64,000 nucleotides of DNA from Pseudanabaena frigida (GCA_003242085.1 QBML01000012.1:1-64000), one strand, 5' to 3'. Positions 17,116-28,052 are shown, numbered from the stretch's first letter. Made by a program: numbers and translations. Notes: generated by a model from the sequence alone, not told the origin.

Positions 17116-19041
17116 ATGTTGCAAGAGATTCAATTACCTGTTGTTGCAGATGTCAAAAAGTGGACTATTCAAGATAGTGAAGCACTTTATCGGATTAATG
17201 GCTGGGGGGAACCTTATTTCAGTATCAACGAAGCAGGGCATGTGACCGTCTCACCAAAGGGCGATCGCGGTGGCTGTATTGACCTGTTTGAACTGGTAAA
17301 CGATCTCAAGCAAAGAGGACTGCGATCGCCAATCTTAGTAAGATTTTCCGATATTCTCGCCGATCGCATTGAGCGGCTTAACGCCACTTTTGCCAAAGCA
17401 ATCGCGCGTTATAACTACAATGGCGTTTATCGCGGCGTTTTTCCTGTCAAGGTCAATCAACAACGGCAATTGGTAGAGGAAATTGCTAAGTATGGTAAAC
17501 CCTTTCAGTTTGGACTAGAAGCAGGTTCTAAGCCTGAATTATTGATTGCTCTTGCAACTTTACGCACCCCTGGTTCACTATTAATCTGTAATGGTTACAA
17601 GGATGCTGAATATATCGAGACGGCTTTGCTAGCTCGGAAGCTAGGACAAAATACGATCGTTGTGATCGAGCAATTAGAAGAAGTAGAAATGCTCATCCGT
17701 GCCTCCACTAAGTTGGGAATTGCACCTGTGGTCGGTGTCCGCGCTAAACTAAGTGCCAAAGGTTTGGGTCATTGGGAAGACTCAACAGGCGATCGCGCTA
17801 AGTTTGGTTTGAGCATGTGGGAGATTTTGGAAGCCGTAGAGCAATTAGAAGCGGCAAACATGCTAGATTCGCTCAAACTTCTACACTTCCACATTGGTTC
17901 CCAAATTAGCAACATCAGCACGATCAAAGATGCTCTGCGCGAAGCAGGACAAATCTACGTGCAGCTTGCAGCTCTCGGCGCACCAATGGGACATCTTGAC
18001 GTAGGCGGAGGGTTAGGCGTTGACTATGACGGTTCCAAAACTAATTTCTATGCCTCCAAAAACTACAGTATGCAGAACTACGCATACGATATCGTTGCGG
18101 AGATTAAGGATGCCTGTGCTGAAAAGGGCATTCCCGTCCCTACCCTCACAAGCGAAAGCGGGCGGGCAATCGCCTCGCATCAATCAGTTTTAATTTTTGA
18201 TGTAGTTGGCATTAGTGGTACTCCTAATCAAGCGATCGAACCATTAAAGGAAGACGAACATTTAATCGTTCGCAAATTCTTTGAAGCTCTAGAAAATATC
18301 AATGAAAACAATTATCAAGAGATTTATCATGACGCTGTCCAGTTCAACCAAGAGGCAACACAGCGATTTACTTTAGGAAATCTATCGCTGAAACAGCGAG
18401 CCAGAGTCGAACGCCTCTTTTGGGAATGTTGCGATCGCATTCTCAAGGTAACGCGCAAACTCAAATATGTCCCCGACGATCTCGAAGATCTAGAAAAGGC
18501 AATGGCGTTGACCTACTATTGTAATTTTTCAGTATTTCAGTCTGCACCTGATAGTTGGGCGATCGATCAACTCTTCCCGATCATGCCGATCCATCGCCTC
18601 AATGAAGAACCAACCTGTCGCGGCACTATCGCCGATCTCACCTGCGATAGCGATGGTAAGATTGATCGCTTCATCGATTTGCGTGATGTCAAATCTACTC
18701 TAGAACTACATCCATTCATTTCTGAAGAACCTTATTACTTGGCTCTATTTCTTGGTGGAGCCTATCAAGAGATTCTTGGTGATTTGCATAATCTGTTTGG
18801 TGACACCGATGCCGTACACATTCACACAACCCCCACTGGGTACAAGGTCGAACATGTGATTAAAGGCGATTCTATGACCGAGGTTTTGGCATACGTGCAA
18901 TATAACCGTGATGCAATGCTAGAGAATATTCGCCAAGAGACAGAACGTGCGCTCCAAGACAAGCAAATTACTCTCGATGAAGCCAGACTATTCTTGCAAA
19001 AATACGAGCATTGCTTAAATGGTTACACCTATCTTAGCTAA
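17116..19041 (+). CDS. speA: Biosynthetic arginine decarboxylase
   Basis: Converts arginine to agmatine, the first step of polyamine (putrescine/spermidine) synthesis. 641 residues, a fold III PLP enzyme. The PLP lysine is Lys112 in VFPVKVNQQRQLVE; the barrel holds VGVRAKLSAKGLGHW, LHFHIGSQISNI and LDVGGGLGVDYDG, and the second active-site part is PTCRGTIADLTCDSDGKID. The length and motifs are those of the SpeA family. The gene stands alone and ends at a strong bidirectional terminator. Confidence 0.96.
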   Translation: MLQEIQLPVVADVKKWTIQDSEALYRINGWGEPYFSINEAGHVTVSPKGDRGGCIDLFELVNDLKQRGLRSPILVRFSDILADRIERLNATFAKAIARYNYNGVYRGVFPVKVNQQRQLVEEIAKYGKPFQFGLEAGSKPELLIALATLRTPGSLLICNGYKDAEYIETALLARKLGQNTIVVIEQLEEVEMLIRASTKLGIAPVVGVRAKLSAKGLGHWEDSTGDRAKFGLSMWEILEAVEQLEAANMLDSLKLLHFHIGSQISNISTIKDALREAGQIYVQLAALGAPMGHLDVGGGLGVDYDGSKTNFYASKNYSMQNYAYDIVAEIKDACAEKGIPVPTLTSESGRAIASHQSVLIFDVVGISGTPNQAIEPLKEDEHLIVRKFFEALENINENNYQEIYHDAVQFNQEATQRFTLGNLSLKQRARVERLFWECCDRILKVTRKLKYVPDDLEDLEKAMALTYYCNFSVFQSAPDSWAIDQLFPIMPIHRLNEEPTCRGTIADLTCDSDGKIDRFIDLRDVKSTLELHPFISEEPYYLALFLGGAYQEILGDLHNLFGDTDAVHIHTTPTGYKVEHVIKGDSMTEVLAYVQYNRDAMLENIRQETERALQDKQITLDEARLFLQKYEHCLNGYTYLS

Positions 19042-19048
19042 AGCCAAA

Positions 19049-19091
19049 CCATAAGAAAAAAGATTCACTACGTGAATTTTTTTTCTTATGG
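19049..19091. terminator. Bidirectional terminator between convergent genes
   Basis: 20-base arms CCATAAGAAAAAAGATTCAC / GTGAATTTTTTTTCTTATGG, with a single mismatch, around a short loop. The right arm covers the stop codon of the next, convergent gene. Confidence 0.85.
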
Positions 19092-19472
19092 CTGGCGAAG
19101 AGAGGCAATCGCTTGATTAAGTGACTTCAACTCTTGCAAGATCTCGCGCAATAATCGATTAGTCTCATTCTGAGTCGGCTCTTGTACTTGAATCGTTACT
19201 TGTTTCATTTTCAGGACATCCCGCGCAAACCTCGACACTTCAGTCGGATGAAATAATAATGGTTCGCGATCGCTTTGACGCAATTCAGGATTTAGCCTAG
19301 TTGGATCGTAAGGTAAGTTGAGTAATCCTTGAGTTGGATCGGTGTTGGCATAGCGATACACAGATGCGCGCGATCGCCCCAAAGCTTTCTGGATCGCATC
19401 CACATCCATCAGCTCGTAGGCATTATTAGAGGTCAGTTCAGGCGAAGAAAATGGGAGATCCATGAGAAACAT
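19086..19472 (-). CDS. HTH protein of a cyanobacterial conserved family
   Basis: 128 residues. Residues about 22-42, VDAIQKALGRSRASVYRYAN, look like a resolvase or MerR-like helix-turn-helix, and the C-terminal part (about 95-125) is a coiled coil (ETNRLLREILQELKSLNQAI) that could mediate dimerisation. No catalytic domain of a recombinase is present. It is probably a DNA-binding regulator; target unknown. Confidence 0.65.
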   Translation of the reverse strand: MFLMDLPFSSPELTSNNAYELMDVDAIQKALGRSRASVYRYANTDPTQGLLNLPYDPTRLNPELRQSDREPLLFHPTEVSRFARDVLKMKQVTIQVQEPTQNETNRLLREILQELKSLNQAIASLRQP

Positions 19473-19588
19473 ACTTAGGCTTCGTCACTAGTATAGTCTC
19501 ATTGATAGTCTATTAGTCTCAAAGTTTAATGGCATAGCGATTTTTCTTCTGGTTCCTTCGATCGGTAATTACTGTAAAAACAAAAGAG

Positions 19589-19687
19589 ATAGCTAGGACA
19601 AATCAAAACCCAAATAAGTAGAGGCGGCGCTTCGCGCCGCCTCTACTTATTTGGGTTTTATGTCCTAAGCAAAACTCACACTGCTAC
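19589..19687 (+). mobile_element. 99-bp MITE-like element, copy 1
   Basis: Starts ATAGCTAGGACAAATC and ends TGTCCTAAGCAAAACT...GCTAC; the centre is a perfect 26-bp-arm palindrome (19605-19659) around TTC. Two further copies of identical length are at 28541-28639 and 34363-34461. It has no coding capacity. It lies 5 bases beyond the stop of the Hpt gene and could terminate it. Confidence 0.85.
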
Positions 19688-19692
19688 ATAGT

Positions 19693-20055
19693 TCAGGATG
19701 AAAAACCAGCCATTTTTTCCGCAACAAACAGCTCAATATCTTTCATTTTTTCAAGCATATCATTGAGGATAGTTAAGATTTTTTCTGAATCACAGTTAAG
19801 ATCTAATTTTTCAATTTGTTCGGCTAAAGCTTGCATTTGCAGAGCTCCTACATTACTGCTAGCCCCCTTAATGTGATGGGCTTCTCTCAGAACTTGAGCA
19901 AGATCGTTGCTAGAAAACTCACCACGAATTTTATCTATCCGTTGCATAATATCTTCAATATAAACTTGCAGAACCTCAATTTCAAACTCTATATCTCCTT
20001 CTGAAATTTGATTGAGTTGTTCTAGATCGATAGCAGAGTTCGATTTGCGATCCAT
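19693..20055 (-). CDS. Hpt-domain phosphotransfer protein
   Basis: 120 residues, a stand-alone histidine phosphotransfer domain: His60 in REAHHIKGASSNVGA is the phosphorylated residue. Such proteins pass phosphate between hybrid kinases and response regulators. A hybrid kinase without its own Hpt domain is encoded about 3 kb away (23169-25676), a plausible but unproven partner. Its 3' end abuts MITE copy 1. Confidence 0.88.
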   Translation of the reverse strand: MDRKSNSAIDLEQLNQISEGDIEFEIEVLQVYIEDIMQRIDKIRGEFSSNDLAQVLREAHHIKGASSNVGALQMQALAEQIEKLDLNCDSEKILTILNDMLEKMKDIELFVAEKMAGFSS

Positions 20056-20327
20056 ATAGGTTGATAGCCTTACAGCACTTAACTAACTTCATAGCTCTAT
20101 ACGTGGCTAAACTAACACATATGCAGTCAAAAAACTCAAAGTACAGAGAACACAATTTACAAGCATTCTATTTTTTGTACTAGCGATCGCGATATCAATG
20201 TTAGAATATGTCTTAAATGTAAAGTTTTGCAAAGACATTTATTTATTCATATTTTACTAGGATAGACGACACTAAGCTCCGTTCATCTTGGATTTTAGAC
20301 AATTAAACAAGACGAGTCAAATCGACC

Positions 20328-21509
20328 ATGCGTATCATTTTAATGACAGGAAAAGGCGGAGTTGGTAAAACTTCCGTAGCAGCAGCAACAGGTTTACGCT
20401 GTGCTGAATTGGGTTATAAAACTTTGGTTTTGAGTACTGATCCTGCTCACTCTCTAGCTGATAGCTTTATGGTTGAGTTGGGACACGATCCTAAAGAAGT
20501 TCGTCCAAATCTCTGGGGGGCAGAACTAGATGCATTACGCGAGCTAGAAGGGAACTGGGGAGCAGTCAAGCGTTACATTAGCGAAGTTTTACAGGCACGA
20601 GGTTTAGAAGGAGTACAAGCTGAAGAATTAGCTATTTTACCAGGAATGGATGAAATCTTTGGACTTGTACGTGTCAAACGTCACTATGACGAAAAGGAAT
20701 TTGATGTATTAGTGATTGACTCTGCTCCGACGGGCACTGCGCTCCGCTTACTATCACTGCCTGAAGTTGCGGGTTGGTATATGCGAAAATTTTATAAGCC
20801 GTTGCAAGGCATGGCTCAGGTTTTAAGTCCAGTATTTGAGCCGATTTTCAAGCGAGTTACAGGTTTCTCGTTGCCAAATAAAGAAGTAATGGATGCTCCC
20901 TATGAGTTCTATGAAGAACTGGAAGCTCTAGAAAAAATTCTTACAGACAATACAACTACAACCGTAAGGCTAGTAACCAATCCCGAAAAGATGGTAATCA
21001 ATGAGTCGTTAAGAGCGCATTCCTATCTCAGTCTTTACAATGTGGCTACAGATATGGTGATTGCTAATCGAATTATCCCTGAAGAAGTGCAAGATCCATT
21101 TTTCAAGGCTTGGAAAGATAATCAGAAGCAATATTGCGAACAAATTCACCGTGATTTTCATCCTCTACCAATCAAAGAGATTCCACTCTATGCTGAAGAG
21201 ATGTGCGGAATTGCTGCTCTAGAACGCTTGAAAGAAACTCTATACGGTGATGAAGATCCATCACAGGTCTATTACAAAGAAAATACGATGCGGGTGGTGG
21301 AAGAGAACAAACAGTATCGTTTGGAATTGTATTTGCCAGGTGTACCCAAAGAGAAGATCGAGTTAACTAAGACTGGTGATGAGCTAAATATCCGTATTGG
21401 TAATCATCGCCGTAACTTGGTATTACCTCAAGCTTTGTCAATTCTGCAAACCTCTGGTGCAAAGATGGAAGATGATTATTTAAAAATCCGCTTCTCAACA
21501 CCTGTTTAA
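20328..21509 (+). CDS. ArsA/GET3-type ATPase with C-terminal Hsp20-like domain
   Basis: 393 residues. The deviant Walker A motif GKGGVGKTS (8-16) and the [10 protein letters not shown] switch region mark the ArsA/GET3 family (signal-recognition-like dimeric ATPases). [20 protein letters not shown] is the second switch. Residues about 325-393 ([17 protein letters not shown]... YLKIRF) form an Hsp20-like domain typical of the cyanobacterial and plastid branch. The CxxC that holds zinc in eukaryotic GET3 is not seen. Client and role are unknown; arsenite export is unlikely, with no arsB nearby. Confidence 0.9.
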   Translation: MRIILMTGKGGVGKTSVAAATGLRCAELGYKTLVLSTDPAHSLADSFMVELGHDPKEVRPNLWGAELDALRELEGNWGAVKRYISEVLQARGLEGVQAEELAILPGMDEIFGLVRVKRHYDEKEFDVLVIDSAPTGTALRLLSLPEVAGWYMRKFYKPLQGMAQVLSPVFEPIFKRVTGFSLPNKEVMDAPYEFYEELEALEKILTDNTTTTVRLVTNPEKMVINESLRAHSYLSLYNVATDMVIANRIIPEEVQDPFFKAWKDNQKQYCEQIHRDFHPLPIKEIPLYAEEMCGIAALERLKETLYGDEDPSQVYYKENTMRVVEENKQYRLELYLPGVPKEKIELTKTGDELNIRIGNHRRNLVLPQALSILQTSGAKMEDDYLKIRFSTPV

Positions 21510-21530
21510 ATCTGCTTAAAAATTTATTCC

Positions 21531-21581
21531 CTGAAATAATTAGCGGTGCGTGGTGAATCCACGCGCCGCTAATTATTTCAG
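21531..21581. terminator. Bidirectional terminator
   Basis: Inverted repeat CTGAAATAATTAGCGG...CCGCTAATTATTTCAG with a GTGCGTGG/TCCACGCG inner stem and TGAA loop. It lies between the convergent ArsA-like and EcsC-like genes. Confidence 0.8.
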
Positions 21582-21586
21582 TATTT

Positions 21587-22801
21587 TTACGAAATCTTCT
21601 CCAATTTTTGTTCGATCGTTTTGATTAATTTAGCTTCTTCAGGCGTTACAATCCCATCTAGCATCGCGAATTTTTGACATTGAGCGCATAAAAATAACGC
21701 AAGCTCTGGTTTGATATCATTGAGTAAATTTTCAAGGAGCATTGGCGCATCAATGTAACTGGCGATCGATACGATCGCCTCAGATTTGAGGTTAGCGGCT
21801 CTCAAATCATTTAAAATCTCTTCCTTATTTTTGCCTTGATTGCCAGCCAAGATTACATGGGCAAGAATCCGATCGATGATTTCTTCCTGTGGAATGGCAC
21901 TTTTTAAGATCTCCTCACTATCTTTCTGAATCGCTTCTATTTGCTCCTCAAAGTCGACAGGATTGAGTTTAGCTTCATAAAACGCGCAACTCGCCTGCCC
22001 CAATGTATAAAGCATCACTGCATTAGAACTTACGGCAATCACCGATCCTGCAACGGGAATATTTCTAAGCATTCCTAACCCTGCTTTGATTGCCATTTTG
22101 CCTCCAAAAGCTAATCCAAATACTGCGGCAACTTCACCTTTTCTAGTCGAATCCTGAAGATCCATTCCATAGGCACTAGCAATTTGATAGACCATTTCCG
22201 CTTGAAGTGTAGTTGTGGCAATGAGATCGCCCGCAAAAAAAATAGCCGCCGCCCCTGGGACAATCGATGACGCAAATCCAGTTGCACCTGCAAATACTGA
22301 CTTTTGTTTGATAATCTTTTGGGCGATTTGATTGGCGGAATCGTAGGGATACTTTTTTTGGAGTCGCTTGACCTCAGCTTCTGCTTTGCTAACATCAACT
22401 CGATCTAGTATTTGCAGCAACCAATCAGCCTTGAAGGTTTGAGCAACTTTTTTAACTAAAAAGTTGTTCCCGATCGCATCGATCGCCTGTCCTGTACTAC
22501 TGGTTGCTGTTGATATACCACCAACTACAGCACCACCAACGGTTTTAGACAATGCTCCAACAGCACCGCCAACAGCTCCTGCGGCATTACTAATGGAATC
22601 TCCCGCCACAACCATAGAACCACTAACCGCACTAGCTGCACCACCAACTGCATTACCTACCGATCCTGCTACTCCAGAAACTGCGCCAAATACTTTTCCC
22701 CATCTTCCTTTCTTCGGGTTGGCTATAGGTGTAGTAATTGCAGAATCTATGTTGGGAACTTCTTCTATAGGTTTAGAGTTATCAATAGGCTCAGTTGTCA
22801 T
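21587..22801 (-). CDS. EcsC-like protein with TerB-like tail
   Basis: 404 residues in three parts. About 33-97 is Ala/Gly/Val-rich with repeating 'GAVGGAV/NAVGGAA' turns. About 130-280 resembles EcsC-type proteins: YPYDSANQIAQKIIKQKS, glycine-rich hydrophobic helices and MVYQIASAYGMDLQDSTRKG. The last 50 residues (LALFLCAQCQKFAMLDGIVTPEE) look like the metal-binding TerB/tellurite-resistance helical unit. Membrane association is likely; no activity can be named. The low-complexity segment may insert in or lie along a membrane. Confidence 0.65.
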   Translation of the reverse strand: MTTEPIDNSKPIEEVPNIDSAITTPIANPKKGRWGKVFGAVSGVAGSVGNAVGGAASAVSGSMVVAGDSISNAAGAVGGAVGALSKTVGGAVVGGISTATSSTGQAIDAIGNNFLVKKVAQTFKADWLLQILDRVDVSKAEAEVKRLQKKYPYDSANQIAQKIIKQKSVFAGATGFASSIVPGAAAIFFAGDLIATTTLQAEMVYQIASAYGMDLQDSTRKGEVAAVFGLAFGGKMAIKAGLGMLRNIPVAGSVIAVSSNAVMLYTLGQASCAFYEAKLNPVDFEEQIEAIQKDSEEILKSAIPQEEIIDRILAHVILAGNQGKNKEEILNDLRAANLKSEAIVSIASYIDAPMLLENLLNDIKPELALFLCAQCQKFAMLDGIVTPEEAKLIKTIEQKLEKIS

Positions 22802-23168
22802 CTTGATTACCTTATTACATTTTCTCTAGGATTTTTTAGCTACTTGTCTTGAATGATAACGCACCAGATATAGGTGTAAATACTTTAGAAACTTTTTTGG
22901 CAAAAAATACTTTTTCAACAGCTAAATCGATCAAGACTGTTTGGATAGGTTTATAGAATGGATAGATAATTTATGATGTATTACAACAATCCAAAATAAT
23001 ATAAGAGAGAATGAAGTCAGAGAAAAAGATACAAAAACACTGAGAAAAGAATGGAAGACAAGTAGGTAAATTCTTATTCAAGTTTGTTATCTATCGACAG
23101 ACTTTTCGTTTCCACGAATTTTTATATTTAATTCTCTGAAATTACTATATGAAATCTTTTGCAAGCAA
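22802..23168. other. Intergenic region, nothing recognised
   Basis: 367 bases between the hybrid kinase stop and the start of the EcsC-like gene, A/T-rich. It must hold the EcsC-like promoter. I see no hairpin with a T run, repeat or RNA gene. Confidence 0.4.
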
Positions 23169-25676
23169 TTAAGTTACTTTTGAAGAAGCTCTTTGTAGTA
23201 CTCGGTTTAGCTCATTTAGTCGAATCGGCTTGCTAATATAATCATCGATACCAATGGAAAAATAGCGATCGCAGTCTTCTTTTAATGCAGAGGCAGTCAC
23301 GGCAATAATCACAGGACGATTTTTAATAGCTTGGTTATCACGAATTATTCTAGTTGCTTCGATTCCATCCATTTCTGGCATTCGGATATCCATAAGAATG
23401 ACATCATAGGACGATTTTTGTAAAGATTCTAGTACTTCACGCCCATTTTCTGCTGTATCTGCTTTATATCCTAGCTTTTTTAACATATTCAATATGACTT
23501 TGCGATTGATATTATTATCTTCAGCTAAAAGCAGGCGCAGAGGAGAAATATTACGTTGTAATACTAGCTCTGTTTCATCAATAATTTCCTCTTCCGAAAT
23601 AGCGTCGATGATTGGGAATAGCAATGCCTGTAAAGTAAAAGTAGTCCCAACTCCCAAAGCGCTCTGTACAGTAATTTCTCCACCCATCGCGTTGGCTAAA
23701 CGTTGGGATATGGACAATCCTAAACCTGTTCCTTCCTGTTGTCGACTTTCTTCTGTTTGGAAAAAAGGAGTAAACAGTTTTTTGAGATTTTGGGGACTAA
23801 TACCAACACCTGTATCTTCGACTGCAAAACTGAGTTGACACATATCATTCTGGAGATTATGGCTAGTAGCTTTGACGGTAATACTTCCCTTCTCAGTAAA
23901 CTTAATGGCATTATTAATTAAGTTAATTAATATTTGGCGTAATTTGAGTTCATCCCCTAAAATTTGATCAGGTAAATCTTCAGCAATTATCATATTTAGA
24001 GTGAGTCCTTTATTAAAAACCTTAAGCTTGACATTCTCTTGTAACTCCAACAAGAGAGACGTCAGTGAAAATTCGCGTTCTTGTAATACAAGATTTCCTG
24101 ATTCAATTGCTGATAGATCTAGTACGCTATTAATTAACTCCAGTAAATGCTTTCCGCTTGATGCCATATAGCCCAATTCTTCCTGTTGAGAATCATCCAT
24201 TGATGGATCCAGTTGTAAAAGCTGGGTAAATCCTAAGATGGCATTTAGAGGTGTGCGTAATTCATGACTCATATTAGAGAGAAATTCACTTTTGGCTAGG
24301 TTAGCAATTTCGGCGGATTCTTTAGCTTTCTGTAAATCTCTTGTACGTTCAGTCACAATTTTTTCTAGTTCATCCCGAGATTTTGCCAAAGAGGCATTGA
24401 GTTTGTCCTTAAGATACAATTTCTCCTGCTGATTGTGGATTTTTTCGCTCTGAAATTGATTAATGCGATCAGCAAGAGCTATAGATAATAGGATTGGTGT
24501 AACTATAAAACTGGCACGATAAACGTTAATCATGGATATTTGCAAAGGTAAAATAGCAAGAATATCCACGATCAAATAAATTATAATTACTACAAGAAAG
24601 ACACTCCATGTTAACAAAAATAAACGTGCAATATGGATTTTTTTCCACATGGCAATTATACCAATTACTATATAACTTATAAAAGCAATTAAAACAGAGC
24701 TATTATGAGCTAGAGCTGAGATGCGATATGGTAAAAATGGACAAATTAATACCATTGTGAAGCTATAAGTACTCAGAATAAGCAACCATCGGTGTAGCTT
24801 TGGTAAGATGAGATGTGTTTGTAGGAACTCAATCGTAAAATAAGAGGTTGCCCCAATAGCTAGAAACACAGAAATAGATGTTAAAATACGGTTCCACCAA
24901 ACTGCATTTTGCCAAAGATATTGCATCCCATAACCATCTGCAACCAAAATATGGAGAATAAAGGCGGTAGTTGAAAGCACAAAATACAGATAACTGCGAT
25001 CTTTTAATGACACAAAAAGAAAGAGATTATAAATCAATGTAAACACAAGAATGCCATACAGAAAACCATTCCATAGCTGACTACTATATCGTTCTTGCCA
25101 AAAAGCTTGAGACCTATAAAGATTCGCATCAATCAATAGAGTGGATGCTGTAGCAAAACGGAGATAAACAGTAATCTCTCCATTAGCGGGAATCTCAATC
25201 GGGAACACAAAATTGTGATCTGCCACTTCTCTTTGCGAAAATGGATAAATACGTCCACTACGATGAATTTGCCATCGATCATTTTTTAGGATGTACAAGT
25301 CAACGCGATCTAAAATAGCTGGTCCGATCGCCAAATACCATTCTGTGATTGGGCTGTTGTTCTGTAGCGATAATCTTGCCCAGTAAGCATTTTTCGTAAA
25401 ACCCAAAGCAGGCGTGTCTTTAGTGCTTTTAGTAAAAGCTAAATTGATCGCTGGGGATTCAGGCGATACGTTGCTATCAAAGGTAGCTTCAGGATCGGTT
25501 GCAAACTCTAAAGATTTGCCCACTAAGTATCGATCTATATCATTCTGTAATGTTAAGGGAGCATTGTTGCTTGGAGTAATACTAGCTATAACTTGAGAGT
25601 TAGAAAAATACTGTACTAATAATATGAATGAAATTAGGATTATTGCTAAAATCCATTTCCGAGCTAATTTATTCAT
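23169..25676 (-). CDS. Hybrid sensor histidine kinase with 7TMR-DISM input
   Basis: 835 residues. Signal/anchor at 8-25; periplasmic 7TMR-DISMED2-type domain about 40-190 ([20 protein letters not shown]); seven membrane segments about 200-400; coiled coil about 405-460; HisKA with His471 in [14 protein letters not shown]; HATPase with N-box [12 protein letters not shown] and G-box [10 protein letters not shown]; receiver domain with Asp763 in [13 protein letters not shown]. Complete and apparently functional. The periplasmic domain suggests a sugar-like or small-molecule ligand. There is no fused Hpt domain; the Hpt protein at 19.7 kb could complete the relay. No cognate DNA-binding regulator is adjacent. 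Confidence 0.93.
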   Translation of the reverse strand: MNKLARKWILAIILISFILLVQYFSNSQVIASITPSNNAPLTLQNDIDRYLVGKSLEFATDPEATFDSNVSPESPAINLAFTKSTKDTPALGFTKNAYWARLSLQNNSPITEWYLAIGPAILDRVDLYILKNDRWQIHRSGRIYPFSQREVADHNFVFPIEIPANGEITVYLRFATASTLLIDANLYRSQAFWQERYSSQLWNGFLYGILVFTLIYNLFLFVSLKDRSYLYFVLSTTAFILHILVADGYGMQYLWQNAVWWNRILTSISVFLAIGATSYFTIEFLQTHLILPKLHRWLLILSTYSFTMVLICPFLPYRISALAHNSSVLIAFISYIVIGIIAMWKKIHIARLFLLTWSVFLVVIIIYLIVDILAILPLQISMINVYRASFIVTPILLSIALADRINQFQSEKIHNQQEKLYLKDKLNASLAKSRDELEKIVTERTRDLQKAKESAEIANLAKSEFLSNMSHELRTPLNAILGFTQLLQLDPSMDDSQQEELGYMASSGKHLLELINSVLDLSAIESGNLVLQEREFSLTSLLLELQENVKLKVFNKGLTLNMIIAEDLPDQILGDELKLRQILINLINNAIKFTEKGSITVKATSHNLQNDMCQLSFAVEDTGVGISPQNLKKLFTPFFQTEESRQQEGTGLGLSISQRLANAMGGEITVQSALGVGTTFTLQALLFPIIDAISEEEIIDETELVLQRNISPLRLLLAEDNNINRKVILNMLKKLGYKADTAENGREVLESLQKSSYDVILMDIRMPEMDGIEATRIIRDNQAIKNRPVIIAVTASALKEDCDRYFSIGIDDYISKPIRLNELNRVLQRASSKVT

Positions 25677-25945
25677 ATTTGTAACTTTATCAAGTTGTTT
25701 CTAGAGTAGAAAAAATATTATGGGCTTAGATATAAATCTGCAAATAGATCTTCATGTATGCATATCTATTGCATAAGTACTATTACATAAGCGATCGCCT
25801 GTCTAGTTAACAGGATGATTTTCTTATTCTTGCATGGTTTTTTAAGTTAGCGATCGCGCGATCTAGTCGCTGGATAAATAAACACCTACTCTTCTAAATA
25901 TCTGGGTTTGCTATAAGATATTGGCAAATGGACAGTTAATTTCCT

Positions 25946-27082
25946 ATGGCAATCAAACGGCGGCAGTTATTAATATTAGGTGGATTGGCGATTGGTGGCG
26001 GCATAGGTGGCGCAGCTTTTTCGGGAATATTGAGCCGTAAACCTGAAGCGATCTCCCCCACAGATCCCAAAGCAACTACTGCTAATAATCCTAAACCTAC
26101 CAAATCATTATCAACTGTCAAAAGTTCGCCAAATCCCGCACCAAAAGGATTATTTGCCCCAAGTCGCGGGGATGTACGGATTGTCTTAATCAGCGATCTC
26201 AATAGTGCCTATGGTTCTACGGATTATCTCGCTCAGGTAAAACAGGCGATCGCCTTTGTACCAGATTGGGAACCAGACTTAGTGCTGTGTGGCGGTGATA
26301 TGGTGGCTGGACAAGATAACAGTCTTAGACCTTCTGAAATAGAAGCAATGTGGCAAGGATTTGATAAACATATTGCCGCACCAATCCGCAAAGCTAAACT
26401 TCCCTTTGGATTTACGATTGGAAATCATGATGCATCAGGATCGTCATTTGGCGGCAAATCAACCTTTGAGAACGATCGCAATGCCGTAATCAAATATTGG
26501 AGCGATCCAAAACATGATGCTAATTTAAACTTTGTCGATCGCGCAGGATTTCCCTTCTATTACACCTTTGCTCAAAATGATATTTTCTTTTTAACTTGGG
26601 ATGCATCGACATCCGAGATTCCATCAGAACAACTGAAATGGGCGGAGAAAAGTCTCGCGAGTGAAGCCGCACAAAAAGCGAAGTTACGGATTGCGATCGG
26701 ACATTTGCCACTCTATGCTGTTGCTAAAGGACGCGAAACATCTGGTAATTATTTAGAAGATGCCGATCGCTTGAGAGCATTGTTTGAGAAATATAACGTT
26801 CACACCTACATCAGCGGACACGATCATGCCTATTATCCCGCCCACAAGGGGAAGTTAGAATTGCTCAATGCTGGTGTTTTAGGTGATGGCCCCCGCCGTT
26901 TACTAACGGGTGACATTACGCCAAATCGCACTGTTTCCGTGATTGATATTAAGATCGAAACTGCGGAAACAATTTATACGACCTACGATATGGATACACT
27001 CAAGGTTGTCGATCAGAGTACTTTGCCACGTTATATTGATGCGCCCAATGGTCGGATTACGCGCCGTGATATCAAAATCTAA
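25946..27082 (+). CDS. Exported metallophosphoesterase
   Basis: 378 residues. The N-terminus MAIKRRQLLILGGLAIGGG has a twin-arginine-like pair and a hydrophobic stretch, suggesting export (Tat or Sec). Calcineurin-type motifs are complete: ISDLNSAYG, LVLCGGDMV, TIGNHDASG, IAIGHLPLY and YISGHDHAY. A linker rich in Pro/Thr/Ser (about 35-75) follows the signal. The substrate is a phosphate ester; which one cannot be told. An ATG start precedes the signal directly; the gene is monocistronic with its own terminator hairpin. Confidence 0.87.
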   Translation: MAIKRRQLLILGGLAIGGGIGGAAFSGILSRKPEAISPTDPKATTANNPKPTKSLSTVKSSPNPAPKGLFAPSRGDVRIVLISDLNSAYGSTDYLAQVKQAIAFVPDWEPDLVLCGGDMVAGQDNSLRPSEIEAMWQGFDKHIAAPIRKAKLPFGFTIGNHDASGSSFGGKSTFENDRNAVIKYWSDPKHDANLNFVDRAGFPFYYTFAQNDIFFLTWDASTSEIPSEQLKWAEKSLASEAAQKAKLRIAIGHLPLYAVAKGRETSGNYLEDADRLRALFEKYNVHTYISGHDHAYYPAHKGKLELLNAGVLGDGPRRLLTGDITPNRTVSVIDIKIETAETIYTTYDMDTLKVVDQSTLPRYIDAPNGRITRRDIKI

Positions 27083-27111
27083 AGAAATAGTGCTTTGCAC
27101 TATTTCTTTAG
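27079..27111 (+). terminator. Terminator hairpin overlapping the phosphoesterase stop codon
   Basis: Perfect 15-base arms CTAAAGAAATAGTGC / GCACTATTTCTTTAG around TTT. The left arm includes the TAA stop. Confidence 0.8.
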
Positions 27112-27240
27112 AGAATGGGAACCTATGTAATTAGTCGTTTCTGAAAATGCAACCACGCTAAATCCTGTTTTATTTAGGTGATATCTTAAAAGCAGTAGAA
27201 ATGAAAATATCATGAAATAAAATTTCAAGGATTTAGGAAT

Positions 27241-27972
27241 ATGCGTCAATTAACTACATTCATTCTCAGTCTCGCTTTTTGTATTCCCTCTGTGGCTGCG
27301 ATCGCCCCTTCCGCCAAAGCTCAAGAAAGTTCATCAAGCATTCAAGCAATTAAAAATGAGCGTGTAATAACTGTCACAGGTCGTGGCGAAAGAGCTGTGA
27401 AAACTACCAAAGCCCGAATTCAGCTAGGTGTAAATGCTGATGGTAAAACGGCGATCGCAGTTCAAGCGGAAGTTGCGCGACAAGCTAACAGTATAGTCTC
27501 GCGCTTGCAGCAACTTGGCGTGGAGAAGTTGCAAACTACCAGCATTCAACTTAGTCCCAAGTATGTCTATGAAAATAATCGTCAGCGTCAAGAAGGTTTC
27601 ACTGGACAAACTAGTGTCAGCTTTTTAGTAGCGATCGAGCAAGCAGGTGCAACCCTTGATGCCGCAGTTGATGCAGGTGCAAACCAAATTGAACAGCTTA
27701 GTTTTATAGCTACCGATACAGCATTAAATGATGCCAAGCAACTCGCCCTCCAAGATGCGATCAAGGATGCCCAAACTCAATCGGGGACAGTTTTAAATGC
27801 ATTAGGATTTACTCCTAAGACGATTAAGACAATCCAAATTAGTGATTCGGCGATCGCCTATCCTGTAGCACAGCCTCGTATGGATACTTTTGCTAAGGCT
27901 GCCAACTCAGTGCCGATTTTAGGAGGTGAGCAAAAAGTCGAAGCTTCAGTAACTTTGCAAATTACTTATTAA
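27241..27972 (+). CDS. SIMPL-domain (DUF541) periplasmic protein
   Basis: 243 residues. Signal peptide to about residue 28 (AIAPSAKAQ). The SIMPL/DUF541 signatures are ITVTGRGERAVKTTKARIQLGV (within about 43-68), an internal 'LQQLGVEKLQTTSIQLSPKY', and the C-terminal VEASVTLQITY. Members in bacteria (for example E. coli YggE) are linked to oxidative stress defence; the mechanism is unknown. It is preceded by AAGGATTTAGGA, a usable ribosome-binding site. Confidence 0.85.
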   Translation: MRQLTTFILSLAFCIPSVAAIAPSAKAQESSSSIQAIKNERVITVTGRGERAVKTTKARIQLGVNADGKTAIAVQAEVARQANSIVSRLQQLGVEKLQTTSIQLSPKYVYENNRQRQEGFTGQTSVSFLVAIEQAGATLDAAVDAGANQIEQLSFIATDTALNDAKQLALQDAIKDAQTQSGTVLNALGFTPKTIKTIQISDSAIAYPVAQPRMDTFAKAANSVPILGGEQKVEASVTLQITY

Positions 27973-27983
27973 TAAAAATCCAG

Positions 27984-28020
27984 ATTTTTAGTGGCGCGGC
28001 TTCGCCGCGCCACTAAAAAT
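27984..28020 (+). terminator. Terminator hairpin after the SIMPL gene
   Basis: 17-base perfect arms ATTTTTAGTGGCGCGGC / complement around TTC. Confidence 0.8.
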
Positions 28021-28052
28021 TGTCCCTAAGCTATAGAGCTTCGTACTTACAT

